Below, in pieces: positions 8,730 to 17,109 of a DNA stretch of 64,000 bases. The stretch lies in assembly GCF_001888185.1 (NCBI RefSeq), contig NZ_CP016364.1, forward strand, positions 62,001 through 126,000. Reading direction: 5' to 3'. This DNA is from Phaeobacter porticola (lineage in GTDB: Bacteria; Pseudomonadota; Alphaproteobacteria; Rhodobacterales; Rhodobacteraceae). The notes under the pieces were generated by a model. It had not been told where the DNA came from. It did no database searches and saw only the letters and a program-made list of their open reading frames with translations. A program made the translations under genes and the position numbers. How positions within the stretch are numbered: position 1 is the stretch's first letter; each line of letters opens with the position of its first letter.

Positions 8730-10339
8730 CCGCGCGCCGCCTCATGGCCGATGTTTGGCAAGACCGGCGCTGCCGCGATGAGGGACTGCGTGTAGGGGTG
8801 CTGCGGGGTGCTGAACAGAGCCTCGGTTCTGCCCTCCTCGACGATCTGCCCGCGGCGCATCACCAGACAGCGATCGGTCATATTGCGCACCACGCTCAGG
8901 TCGTGGCTGATGAACAGATAGCTGAGCCCGTAGCTGCCGCAGAGATCAGCGAGCAGATCCAGAATTTGTGCCCGGACCGAAACATCAAGCGCGGACACCG
9001 CCTCGTCAAAGAGGATCAGTTCGGGGCGGGTGATCAGAGCCCGCGCGATGGCGATGCGCTGACGTTGACCTCCGGAAAACTGGTGGATGTAGCGACCTGC
9101 ATCCTCCGGTGACAGGCCAACTGCATGCAGCGCCTCGGCAATCTGTTCCACGCGATCTTGCCCTTTGGGTGCGTCTGCCATGCCGTGAAAGGGTTCGGTG
9201 ATCAGCCGGTCGACCCGGTGTCGGGGATTAAAGCTGCCAAACGGATCCTGAAACACCACCTGCATCTTGCGCCGTTGATCTGCGGCCAGACCCGTTCTGG
9301 CAAGCGGCGTCCCATCCAGCAGAATTTCACCGCTTTGCAGCGGTTCCAGCCCCAGAATTGCCCGTGTCAGGGTTGATTTCCCACAGCCGGATTCCCCGAC
9401 CAGCCCCAGCCGTTCGCCCCGGTGCAGGGTGAAACTGACGTGATCCACCGCCCGCATATGCTGGGCCGGCCCAAACAGGCGTTTGCGCGCCACCGGGTAA
9501 TCCCGCACCGCATCGCGAACCTCTAGCAGCGGCACCGGGTGTGGCGGGGTCGCAGATGCGGGCGGCAGGGCTACCTTGTGACTGGAGGCCGCAAAGAGTT
9601 TCTGCGTGTAAGGATGGTGCATATTGGCCAATAGCCACTGGGTAGAGCCTGTTTCCACCACTTCGCCCTTGCGCATGACCACGATGTGATCGGCCATGTC
9701 CGCGACCACGGCCAGATCATGGGTGATGATCACCATGCCCATCCCATAGTCGCGCACCAGATCACGCAGTAGGGTTAGAATTTGTGCCTGTGTTGTCACA
9801 TCCAGCGCGGTTGTCGGCTCATCCGCGATGAGCAGCGCTGGGCGCAGGGCGATGGCCATGGCAATCACCACGCGCTGGCGCTGCCCCCCGGACAGTTCAT
9901 GCGGAAACCGGCTGAGCGGAAACCGATCAGCTGGCAGGCCGACGCGATCCAGCAACGTGCGCGCCTCTTTCTCGGCTTCGGCGCGGGGGCAGCCACGGTG
10001 CAGCAGAATTGTTTCCATCACCTGATCCCCGATGGTCTGCACCGGGTTCAGCGCAGTCATTGGCTCTTGGAACACCATCCCTACCTTTTGGCCGCGTAGC
10101 GCACACATTTCTGTTTCGCTCTGGGCAAGGATGTCGGTGCCATCCAGACTAAGATGGCCACGCAGGGTGGTGCAATTCGGCAGCAGACGCAGAATTGCCA
10201 GTGCGGTCATGGATTTGCCGGACCCGCTCTCACCAGTGATGGCCAGGATCTCGCCCGGCTCAACCGACAAAGAAATGCCTCGCAGAATCGGGTAGGCTCC
10301 GATGGAGAGCGACAGGTTGGTGATCTCAAGAAGGCTCAT
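8726..10339 (-). CDS. Dipeptide/oligopeptide-type ABC transporter, fused double ATPase
   Basis: Two complete ABC ATPase domains in one 537-residue chain, as in YejF and GsiA. The first has Walker A GESGSGKS (about 36-43), signature LSGGQRQR and Walker B LLIADEPTTALD. The second has Walker A GESGCGKST, signature FSGGQRQR and Walker B LILFDEAVSALD. The conserved oligopeptide-transporter segments at the end of each domain (HPYTQKL and HPYTQSL) are present. It powers import through the two permeases encoded just upstream. The start overlaps the permease stop by four bases (10336-10339), so translation is coupled. Confidence 0.95.
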   Translation of the reverse strand: MSLLEITNLSLSIGAYPILRGISLSVEPGEILAITGESGSGKSMTALAILRLLPNCTTLRGHLSLDGTDILAQSETEMCALRGQKVGMVFQEPMTALNPVQTIGDQVMETILLHRGCPRAEAEKEARTLLDRVGLPADRFPLSRFPHELSGGQRQRVVIAMAIALRPALLIADEPTTALDVTTQAQILTLLRDLVRDYGMGMVIITHDLAVVADMADHIVVMRKGEVVETGSTQWLLANMHHPYTQKLFAASSHKVALPPASATPPHPVPLLEVRDAVRDYPVARKRLFGPAQHMRAVDHVSFTLHRGERLGLVGESGCGKSTLTRAILGLEPLQSGEILLDGTPLARTGLAADQRRKMQVVFQDPFGSFNPRHRVDRLITEPFHGMADAPKGQDRVEQIAEALHAVGLSPEDAGRYIHQFSGGQRQRIAIARALITRPELILFDEAVSALDVSVRAQILDLLADLCGSYGLSYLFISHDLSVVRNMTDRCLVMRRGQIVEEGRTEALFSTPQHPYTQSLIAAAPVLPNIGHEAARG

Positions 10340-11151
10340 GTGCGGCCCTCGCGTAGCTTTGGATCCAACCAGTCGCGCAAGCCGTCCCCCATCAGGTTGA
10401 GGCCCAGAACGGTGAGGATGATCGCACAGCCCGGCACCAGCGCCATATGCGGTGCGAGGCTGACCATGGTCTGCGCATCTGCCAGCATCCGCCCCCAGCT
10501 GGGCACGGGTGGCTGTGCGCCAAGGCCCACATAGCTGAGACCGGCTTCGGCCAGAATGCCGAGCGAGAACTGGATGGTGCCTTGCACGATCAGCAGGTTG
10601 GCGACATTGGGCAGGATATGCTCGACTGAAATTCTGGCGGATCCTTTGCCAGCGACACGGGCGGCCAGAATGAACTCCCGCTGCCAGAGCGACAGCACCG
10701 CCCCACGGGTGACGCGGGCAAAGACCGGGATGTTGAAAATACCGATGGCGATGATTGCATTGACCGCACCAGCGCCGAGGATGGCGGTGATCAGGATGGC
10801 AATCACCAGCGAGGGGAAGGCAAAGACCAGATCATTGGCCCGCATGATGCCTTCGTCCAGCCAGGAGCCACGTTTGGCTGCAGCGGCCAGGCCCAAGGGC
10901 ACACCAAGCCCCATGCCGATCCCCACCGCCACCAGCGCAACCGCAATCGAGGTGCGCGCGCCGACCATGATCATCGACAGGATATCGCGGCCAAAGTGGT
11001 CGGTGCCAAGCCAGTGTTCCGCGTTTGGGGCCTGCAGCTTGGCGGGGATGTTCAGGGCGGTGTGGTCGTAAGGCGTCCAAATGAAGGACAAGAGTGCGGC
11101 CAGCAGCACCAGCGCGGAGAGGACTCCACCAAGGATGAGGCTACGGGTCAT
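10336..11151 (-). CDS. Dipeptide-type ABC transporter permease (DppC-like)
   Basis: A 271-residue inner-membrane permease of the BPD_transp_1 type. It has a short N-terminal segment and a first membrane helix, then the DppC/OppC hallmark HWLGTDHFGRDILS, five more hydrophobic segments and the EAA loop around ILAARVAGKGSARISVEHI. I take the ATG at 11151 as the start, since the open frame upstream (to 11310) is translated from a structured spacer and does not look like protein. The ribosome site is weak (AGGCCCCCG). It pairs with the DppB-like permease upstream. Confidence 0.93.
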   Translation of the reverse strand: MTRSLILGGVLSALVLLAALLSFIWTPYDHTALNIPAKLQAPNAEHWLGTDHFGRDILSMIMVGARTSIAVALVAVGIGMGLGVPLGLAAAAKRGSWLDEGIMRANDLVFAFPSLVIAILITAILGAGAVNAIIAIGIFNIPVFARVTRGAVLSLWQREFILAARVAGKGSARISVEHILPNVANLLIVQGTIQFSLGILAEAGLSYVGLGAQPPVPSWGRMLADAQTMVSLAPHMALVPGCAIILTVLGLNLMGDGLRDWLDPKLREGRT

Positions 11152-11205
11152 CGGGGGCCTCGCGTGTCGCGGAGTGGCTTGCGTCCGACCCTGGGTGGGT
11201 GCAAA

Positions 11206-11252
11206 GCGCCCTCCCGGGGGGAGGGTCGGGCGCTGCCCGGCTGTGCCGGGCA
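11206..11252. repeat. Structured GC-rich spacer with two inverted repeats inside the ABC operon
   Basis: The 121-bp gap between the two permease genes (11152-11272) contains two nested or adjacent hairpins. One has arms GCGCCCTCCC (11206-11215) and GGGAG...GGCGC (11219-11233) with an internal loop. The other is TGCCCGG-CTGTG-CCGGGCA (11234-11252). There is no T-run. Intergenic elements of this GC-rich, thrice-inverted look are common in roseobacter genomes, though I cannot count copies here. Lying within an operon, the element could tune the expression ratio of the two permeases or stabilise mRNA. Confidence 0.5.
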
Positions 11253-11272
11253 TATGTGAGCCATGTGGTTTG

Positions 11273-12220
11273 TCATCCGCGCCCCCGCAGCCTGGGATCG
11301 ACCAGTGCATAGGTCAGATCGACCAGGAAATTCACCATGATGACGGCAAAAACCAAGAGCATTACGACGCTTTCCACCACGATCAGATCACGGGCGGAAA
11401 TGGCCTGAAACACCAGCCGCCCTAGACCGGGCAGGTAAAACACCTGCTCAATGATGATCGCGCCTGCGAGGAGGAAGGAAAACTGCAACCCGATGATGGT
11501 TAGCACCGGGATCAGCGCATTGCGCAGCCCGTGCCGCCAGAGCGCCTGCCGCTGGCTCAGCCCTTTGGCGCGGGCGGTGCGGATAAAATCTTCGCCCAGA
11601 ATATCCAAGAGAGCCGAGCGCATGACGCGGGCCAGAATGGCCGCCTGTGGCAGGGCAAGCGCGATGGCGGGCAGTGTAAGGGAGTGCAGCGCGGCCAGCG
11701 GCCCGGCCTCCCAGCCGACAAAGCCCCCGGCGCTGAACCAGCGCAGATTGATGGCAAAGACCAGAACCAGCATCATCGCAAACCAGAAGTTCGGGACGGC
11801 GACGCCCAGCTGGGTTGCGCCCATCACCGCGATATCGCCGGTTTTGCCGCGGCGGGAGGCGGCGTAAATCCCAGCGGGCAGGGCAATCAGCGTCGATAGC
11901 GTCAGGGCGTAGATCGCCAGCGGCAACGAGACCCAGAGCCGATCCGCAACCATCTGCGCAACCGGCGTGCGATAGGTGTAGGAGGTGCCGAAATCGCCCT
12001 GCAACATACCTGTGAACCAGCTGATGTAGCGGCTGAATTTCCCCTCATCCAATCCCAGCTCACTGCGCAGGGCAGCGATGGTATCAGGTTGCGCGTTGAT
12101 CCCCAGCATGAAGGACGCAGGATCCCCCGGCGCGATCTCAATCACGAAGAAGATCACCCAAGAGGCAATCACAAGGCTGACGATCAGCGACAGCAGGCGT
12201 TTGGCGAAGTAGCGTCCCAT
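11273..12220 (-). CDS. Dipeptide-type ABC transporter permease (DppB-like)
   Basis: A 315-residue permease with the DppB/OppB layout: the N-terminal helix MGRYFAKRLLSLIVSL, a periplasmic region with LGLDEGKFSRYISW and GDFGTSY, then five further membrane helices. The EAA motif region reads DFIRTARAKGLSQRQALWRHGLRN (split here for clarity into DFIRTARAKGLS and RQALWRHGLRN), and the C-terminus ends DPRLRGRG. It forms the heterodimeric channel with the DppC-like protein. It is the first gene of the minus-strand transporter segment; the substrate-binding protein lies further upstream beyond an inverted gene. The start ATG and the N-terminus match family length. Confidence 0.94.
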   Translation of the reverse strand: MGRYFAKRLLSLIVSLVIASWVIFFVIEIAPGDPASFMLGINAQPDTIAALRSELGLDEGKFSRYISWFTGMLQGDFGTSYTYRTPVAQMVADRLWVSLPLAIYALTLSTLIALPAGIYAASRRGKTGDIAVMGATQLGVAVPNFWFAMMLVLVFAINLRWFSAGGFVGWEAGPLAALHSLTLPAIALALPQAAILARVMRSALLDILGEDFIRTARAKGLSQRQALWRHGLRNALIPVLTIIGLQFSFLLAGAIIIEQVFYLPGLGRLVFQAISARDLIVVESVVMLLVFAVIMVNFLVDLTYALVDPRLRGRG

Positions 12221-12416
12221 TGGCGGCAGGTTAGGCGCGCGCTGGGCGCGGGTCCAGAGCGGCCAGGCCCTGACCCGGAGAAAACGGCAAAAACATTTAT
12301 TTCACAGCGCCCTAGCATGACCGTAAAAGGCGAAGCTGTGCGGCTATCGCGCGGCTGTTGCTGCTGTTGGATCTGCGGGGTTTGGCGCAGCACTGTTCCG
12401 CGCTATCTCTGGGCGC

Positions 12417-13601
12417 ATGACACAATTCACTGCTGCTCCCACTCGGCTTGCCGTCACTGATACCGCCAGCCCCTCCGGCCCGCTGGAGGCGCCGGTTTTT
12501 ATCGGCTCGGAGATCTATCGCGGGTCCAGCTATGGGCGGATGCATCCGCTTCGGGTACCGCGCGTATCGACGGTGATGGACCTGTCGCGGGCGTTGGGCT
12601 GGTTGCCGTCGGCGCAGTATCAGACCTCGCCTCGGGCGAAACCGGCGGCGCTGGAACGCTGGCACAGCCCGGAATACATCGCGGCGCTGCAAGCGGCGGA
12701 GCGGGCGCAGGCGGTAAGCGATGAGGTGAAGGCGCGGCATCATATCGGGACGATCTCCAACCCGGTGTTCCCGGAGATCTATCGCAGGCCCGCCACGGCG
12801 GCGGGTGGGTCGATCCTCGCGGGGGAGCGGTTGGCGGCAGGGGGCGTGATCTACAACCCGGCGGGGGGCACGCACCACGGGATGCCGGATCGGGCCAATG
12901 GGTTCTGCTACCTCAATGATCCGGTGCTGGCGATGCTGTCCTTGCGCCACCATGGCGCGCAGCGGATTGCCTATGTCGATATCGATGCCCATCACGCAGA
13001 TGGGGTCGAGCATGGCTTTGCCGGTGACCCGGATGTGCTGATGATTTCCATCCATGAAGAAAATCTATGGCCCAAGACCGGTAAGCTGGCCGATGATGCC
13101 GGGGGCAGTGCGCTGAACCTGCCGGTGCCGCGCAGCTTCAACGATAGCGAGATGGCCTATATCCTTGAGGAGCTGATCCTGCCTGCGGTGGCGGATTTTG
13201 CGCCGGATGCGGTGGTCCTGCAATGCGGGGCGGATGCGGTTACCGAGGATCCGCTGGCGCATCTGGATCTGTCGAACACTGCGCATTGGTCGGTTGTTGC
13301 GGCGCTGCGAACGCTTGCGCCGCGTTATCTGGTGCTGGGCGGCGGCGGATATAACCCCTGGTCCGTCGGGCGACTGTGGACCGGGGTTTGGGCAACCCTG
13401 AACGGGCATGAGATCCCCGATCGTCTGCCACCAGCGGCAGAGCAAGTCCTGCGCGGGCTGGAGTTCAAGGGGCATCGTCTGGGGCGCAATCCGCCAGAGC
13501 ATTGGTTCACAACCTTGCGGGATACACCGCGCCCCGGTCCCGTGCGCGATCAGATCCGCGAGTCGGTGGCACAGCTGCGTCGGCGTCGTGGGCTTGGCTG
13601 A
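12417..13601 (+). CDS. Class-I histone-deacetylase-family amidohydrolase (AcuC-like)
   Basis: A zinc-dependent deacetylase of 394 residues. The HDAC active site is complete: the HH pair H153-H154 in NPAGGTHHGMPD, zinc ligands D190 and H192 in DIDAHHADG, D273 in CGADAVTEDPL, and Y312 in GGGGYNPW. Bacterial members remove acetyl groups from acetyl-CoA synthetase lysines (AcuC), acetylpolyamines or other acetylamides. The text around GADAVTEDPLAHLDLSN is closest to AcuC. It lies in opposite orientation between the substrate-binding protein gene and the permease genes of the same importer. That suggests a role in processing the imported substrate, but this is inference. A strong terminator follows it. 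Confidence 0.9.
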   Translation: MTQFTAAPTRLAVTDTASPSGPLEAPVFIGSEIYRGSSYGRMHPLRVPRVSTVMDLSRALGWLPSAQYQTSPRAKPAALERWHSPEYIAALQAAERAQAVSDEVKARHHIGTISNPVFPEIYRRPATAAGGSILAGERLAAGGVIYNPAGGTHHGMPDRANGFCYLNDPVLAMLSLRHHGAQRIAYVDIDAHHADGVEHGFAGDPDVLMISIHEENLWPKTGKLADDAGGSALNLPVPRSFNDSEMAYILEELILPAVADFAPDAVVLQCGADAVTEDPLAHLDLSNTAHWSVVAALRTLAPRYLVLGGGGYNPWSVGRLWTGVWATLNGHEIPDRLPPAAEQVLRGLEFKGHRLGRNPPEHWFTTLRDTPRPGPVRDQIRESVAQLRRRRGLG

Positions 13602-13616
13602 AAGGTCGCCAATAGA

Positions 13617-13648
13617 CAACAGCGCCCGATCAGAGGCGCTGTTGTTTC
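13617..13648 (+). terminator. Rho-independent terminator after the deacetylase gene
   Basis: A perfect 10-bp stem (CAACAGCGCC at 13617-13626, GGCGCTGTTG at 13635-13644) with an eight-base loop, followed by TTTC. It starts 15 bases after the deacetylase stop. It also lies just past the end of the convergent substrate-binding protein gene and may serve both. Confidence 0.8.
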
Positions 13649-13672
13649 GGCTCTAATGCAGGGCATTCCGGC

Positions 13673-15151
13673 CTATTTTGCCCAGCTGACCGCTGTCAGA
13701 TCGGTGGCTTGTGTCGGTGCGTTGGCCCAGAGCCCTTGCAGATCCGCCTTGGCCACGCTGAGTGCGGCGAGCTGGAACAGGAAGCCGTTCACATAGTCCT
13801 GCGCGATGATCTCCTGCGCCTGTTGCAGCATCTTGGTGCGGGCGTCGGGATCGGTGGTGCCGGTCAGCTCTGCCATCAAATCCTGAAAGGCCGAGTTGTC
13901 ATACTGGAAGTAGTAATCGGGCCGGGCGTAGATACCGATATCCATCGGTTCTGTATGACTGACGATGGACAGGCCAAAATTCTTGCCCCGGAACACGGTT
14001 TCCAGCCACTGCGCCCATTCGACGTTGATGATCTCGGCGGTGATGCCGACCTCGGCCAGTTGCGCGGCGATGATCTCTCCACCACGGCGCGCGTAAGAGG
14101 GCGGCGGCAGGTGCAGCGTTGTGGTAAAGCCATCGGTCAGACCGGCCTCGGCCAGCAGGGCGCGGGCCTTCTCCGGGTCATGGGCGCTGGTGCCGGTCAG
14201 ATCGACATAGGCCGGGTTGTGGGGCGCAAAATGGGTGCCGATTGGGGTGCCGTAGCCAAACATCGCACCATCAATGATCGCCTGTCGGTCGATCGCATGG
14301 GCCACAGCCGCGCGGACCTTGGGGTCGTCGAAGGGCGGCTGTTTGTTGTTGATCGACAGGATCGTTTCCCCCTCGGTCGAGCCGATGAGCACCTGGAACC
14401 TTGGGTCGGCCTCAAACTGCGGCAGGTTCTCAGGCGCGGGGAAGGCGGAGAAGGCATCGACATCCTCGGCCATCATTGCAGCAAAGGCGGCGGTAGGGTC
14501 GGAGATAAACTTGAACGTGGCCGCATCCAGCATGGCGGGGGTGCCCCAATAATCGGGGTTGCGGGCCAGATCGATGCGGTCGCCCTGCACCCAGCCATCA
14601 AAGGTAAAGGCACCGGTGCCCACGGGCATGGTCTTGATCGTCTCGATGCTTTCGGGGGCGACGATGACCGCATCGCCCCAGGCGAGGTTGAACAGCATCA
14701 TACCATTGGGTTGGGCCAGGGTGATCTGAACCGTGGTCGGATCCACCACTTGGACGTTGGCGATATCGGCAAACAGTGCCTTTTGGGCGTTTGTGCTGTC
14801 TTCGGCGCGGGCACGATCGAGACTGAATTTCACATCCTCGGCGTCCATGCCGGTGCCATCGTGAAAGCGCACGTCGGAGTGCAGTTGAAACGTATAGGTC
14901 AGCCCGTCGTCCGAGATGTCCCAGCTTTTGGCGAGGCCGGGCACCACGGATCCATCGCTGGTAAATCGGGTCAGACCTTCAAAGACATTGGAATAGAGCA
15001 CCTGGTCAATGGCTCCGGCCGCGGCGCTGGTTGGGTCCAAATGCGGCGGCTCCAGCTGTAATCCGATTGTGACGCTGTCACGCGCTGCGGCGGCTCCGGC
15101 CAGAATTGCCAGCGCCGAACTGGCGGCAAACAGGAATGAAAGTCGTGGCAT
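13673..15151 (-). CDS. ABC transporter substrate-binding protein, dipeptide/oligopeptide type (SBP_bac_5)
   Basis: A periplasmic binding protein of 492 residues. The N-terminal signal peptide (MPRLSFLFAASSALAILAG, cleavage near AAA-RD) is followed by the family 5 features: LEPPHLDPTSAAAGAIDQVL, the GLAKSWDISDDGLTYTF segment and VRFHDGTGMDAEDVKFS, split across domain I. Homologues bind peptides, nickel, opines or other small compounds, so the ligand is not fixed. The start at 15151 has GGGAG at good spacing; the frame upstream is not signal-like. It is the promoter-proximal gene of the importer but is separated from the permeases by the inverted deacetylase gene, so the importer needs at least two transcripts. 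Confidence 0.93.
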   Translation of the reverse strand: MPRLSFLFAASSALAILAGAAAARDSVTIGLQLEPPHLDPTSAAAGAIDQVLYSNVFEGLTRFTSDGSVVPGLAKSWDISDDGLTYTFQLHSDVRFHDGTGMDAEDVKFSLDRARAEDSTNAQKALFADIANVQVVDPTTVQITLAQPNGMMLFNLAWGDAVIVAPESIETIKTMPVGTGAFTFDGWVQGDRIDLARNPDYWGTPAMLDAATFKFISDPTAAFAAMMAEDVDAFSAFPAPENLPQFEADPRFQVLIGSTEGETILSINNKQPPFDDPKVRAAVAHAIDRQAIIDGAMFGYGTPIGTHFAPHNPAYVDLTGTSAHDPEKARALLAEAGLTDGFTTTLHLPPPSYARRGGEIIAAQLAEVGITAEIINVEWAQWLETVFRGKNFGLSIVSHTEPMDIGIYARPDYYFQYDNSAFQDLMAELTGTTDPDARTKMLQQAQEIIAQDYVNGFLFQLAALSVAKADLQGLWANAPTQATDLTAVSWAK

Positions 15152-15313
15152 CGGTGGTCTCTCCCTCTGGGTGACAGCCGCTGTAGCGGGGCTTTGGGGT
15201 GAAGTGTTCCGCATTTTCCCTTAGGTAATCAAGGGCGGCGGGACATTTCGCCCCCTAGAAGCGCGCAGCGTAAATTGCTAGCGGTGCGCAATGCGAACGG
15301 AGAGGACAGCATC
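15152..15313. promoter_or_regulatory. Divergent intergenic region between the substrate-binding protein gene and panBC
   Basis: This 162-bp gap must hold promoters for both directions. A GGAGAGG ribosome site precedes panB, and GGGAGAG precedes the binding protein. An AT-richer patch (TAAATT near 15271) could be a -10 element for panB, but no matching -35 is convincing. Confidence 0.4.
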
Positions 15314-16177
15314 ATGAGTGCAACAGCCCGCAAGACGGCACCCAATGCCGAGGATATCCGCGCCCGCAAAGGCGGCACTCCGCTGGTGAGCCTGACGGCC
15401 TATACCACACCGATGGCGCAGCTGATGGACGATCATTGCGATTTTGTGCTGGTGGGCGACAGTGTCGGAATGGTGCTGCATGGTTTGCCCTCAACCCTGG
15501 GCGTCACCATGGAGATGATGATCCTGCACGGGCAGGCGGTGGCGCGTGGGCTGACGCAGGCGATGATGGTGATCGACATGCCTTTTGCCAGCTACGAGGA
15601 AGGCCCGCAGCAGGCGTTTCGCAATGCCGCCCGGCTGATGGCGGAAACCGGTGCAGGCGCGGTCAAGCTGGAGGGCGGTGTTGAGATGGCGGAGACGATC
15701 CGCTTCCTTGTCAAACGCGGCATCCCGGTGATGGCGCATATCGGCCTGACGCCGCAGTCGATCAACACGCTTGGCGGCTACAAGGTACAGGGCCGGGATG
15801 CACAGGCGGAGGCGGTTCTGGCCGATGCCCATGCGGTGGCGGAGGCTGGCGCGTTTTCGGTGGTGCTGGAGAAGGTGCCGCAGGGGCTGGCCGATCGGAT
15901 CACAGCAGAGGTCGCCATTCCCACCATCGGCATTGGTGCCAGCGTGGGCTGTGATGGCCAGATTCTGGTTGTGGATGACATGCTGGGCTTTTTTTCCGCC
16001 TTTAAACCGAAGTTCGTGAAACGCTATGCCGACCTCGGCCCCTTGGCAGAGGCGGCGATTTCCGAGTATGCAGCCGAGGTGCGCGCGCGTAGCTTCCCCG
16101 CGCCCGAGCATGTGTTTGCAGATCAGGCCCCGGCTGCCGCCAAGACGGCCGCGCCCAAGGCCCCGCAAAAGGACTGA
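15314..16177 (+). CDS. panB: 3-methyl-2-oxobutanoate hydroxymethyltransferase PanB
   Basis: Transfers a hydroxymethyl group from 5,10-methylenetetrahydrofolate to alpha-ketoisovalerate, giving ketopantoate: the first committed step of pantothenate and CoA synthesis. The 287-residue protein has the TIM-barrel landmarks [15 protein letters not shown], the metal site [36 protein letters not shown], and [11 protein letters not shown]. The Ala/Pro/Lys-rich tail ([14 protein letters not shown]) is a dispensable-looking extension. The ATG at 15314 follows a strong GGAGAGG. panC begins seven bases after the stop. Confidence 0.97.
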   Translation: MSATARKTAPNAEDIRARKGGTPLVSLTAYTTPMAQLMDDHCDFVLVGDSVGMVLHGLPSTLGVTMEMMILHGQAVARGLTQAMMVIDMPFASYEEGPQQAFRNAARLMAETGAGAVKLEGGVEMAETIRFLVKRGIPVMAHIGLTPQSINTLGGYKVQGRDAQAEAVLADAHAVAEAGAFSVVLEKVPQGLADRITAEVAIPTIGIGASVGCDGQILVVDDMLGFFSAFKPKFVKRYADLGPLAEAAISEYAAEVRARSFPAPEHVFADQAPAAAKTAAPKAPQKD

Positions 16178-16184
16178 TCCCATC

Positions 16185-17042
16185 ATGACTGCCCCGATTC
16201 TGCGCCGCCTGAGCGATCTGCGCGCGCTGCATTCCGATTGGCGCCGCGAGGGTGCCCGTATTGGTCTGGTGCCCACCATGGGTGCGCTGCACGAGGGGCA
16301 TCTGTCGCTGGTCGCTGCGGCCAAGGCCGCCTGCGACCGGGTCATCGTCACGATTTTTGTGAACCCCAAGCAGTTCAACAATGCCGAGGACCTGGCGAAA
16401 TACCCCCGCACGGAACTGGCGGATGCGGAAAAACTGGCCCCCTACGGTGTCGATGCGATATATGTGCCGGATCCGGATCAGATCTACCCGGAGGGCTATG
16501 CGACCACTGTGTCGGTGGCGGGGCTGACCGATGTGCTGGAGGGCGAGTTTCGCCCCGGCCATTTCGACGGGGTGGCAACAGTGGTGGCCAAGCTGTTCCT
16601 GCAATGCGGTGCAGATGCGGCGTTTTTCGGCGAGAAGGACTATCAGCAGCTGATGGTGGTCACCCGTATGGCGCGGGATCTGGACATTCCGATCACTGTG
16701 CAGGGCTGCGCCACCGTGCGCGAGGCCTCTGGCCTGGCCATGTCGTCGCGCAATTTGCGGCTCTCGCCTGAGGCGCTGGGCAAGGCCGGGCAGCTCTATC
16801 CGGTGTTGCAGGATCTGGCGAACCAGCTGCGCGGCGGTGCGGATTTCGGGGATATTGTTGCGGGCGCGCGCGCGACGCTTGCGACGGCGGGATTTGGCGA
16901 GATCGAGTATCTGGACCTGCGGTGCGCCGAAACGCTGGAGCCTTTGTCGCGCCCTGATCGTCCGGCCCGTCTGCTGGTCGCGGCATGGCTGGGTGGCATC
17001 AGGTTGATCGACAATATCGCGGTTGATCAACTAAATGATTAG
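16185..17042 (+). CDS. panC: Pantothenate synthetase PanC
   Basis: Ligates pantoate and beta-alanine with ATP (via pantoyl-adenylate) to make pantothenate. The 285-residue protein shows the nucleotidyltransferase signature PTMGALHEGHLSL, with HxGH reading HEGH. It also has FVNPKQFNNAEDLAKYPR, the GEKDYQQL segment that binds the beta-alanine side, and the KMSKS-equivalent SGLAMSSRN. It is seven bases behind panB in the same operon, the usual roseobacter pair. The start at 16185 is set by this spacing and by homology; an earlier in-frame start would lie inside panB and is unlikely. panE and panD are not nearby. Confidence 0.97.
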   Translation: MTAPILRRLSDLRALHSDWRREGARIGLVPTMGALHEGHLSLVAAAKAACDRVIVTIFVNPKQFNNAEDLAKYPRTELADAEKLAPYGVDAIYVPDPDQIYPEGYATTVSVAGLTDVLEGEFRPGHFDGVATVVAKLFLQCGADAAFFGEKDYQQLMVVTRMARDLDIPITVQGCATVREASGLAMSSRNLRLSPEALGKAGQLYPVLQDLANQLRGGADFGDIVAGARATLATAGFGEIEYLDLRCAETLEPLSRPDRPARLLVAAWLGGIRLIDNIAVDQLND

Positions 17043-17109
17043 TAGGGGCTGGTAGCGATAGCACTTTTGCGTCTAATCTCTGCCCCAAACGACCCAGGGG
17101 AGGGGCAAG

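Noticed and set aside
13709-15061. 450-codon open frame opposite the substrate-binding protein gene
   Set aside because: Shadow frame of a gene with signal peptide, ribosome site and family motifs.
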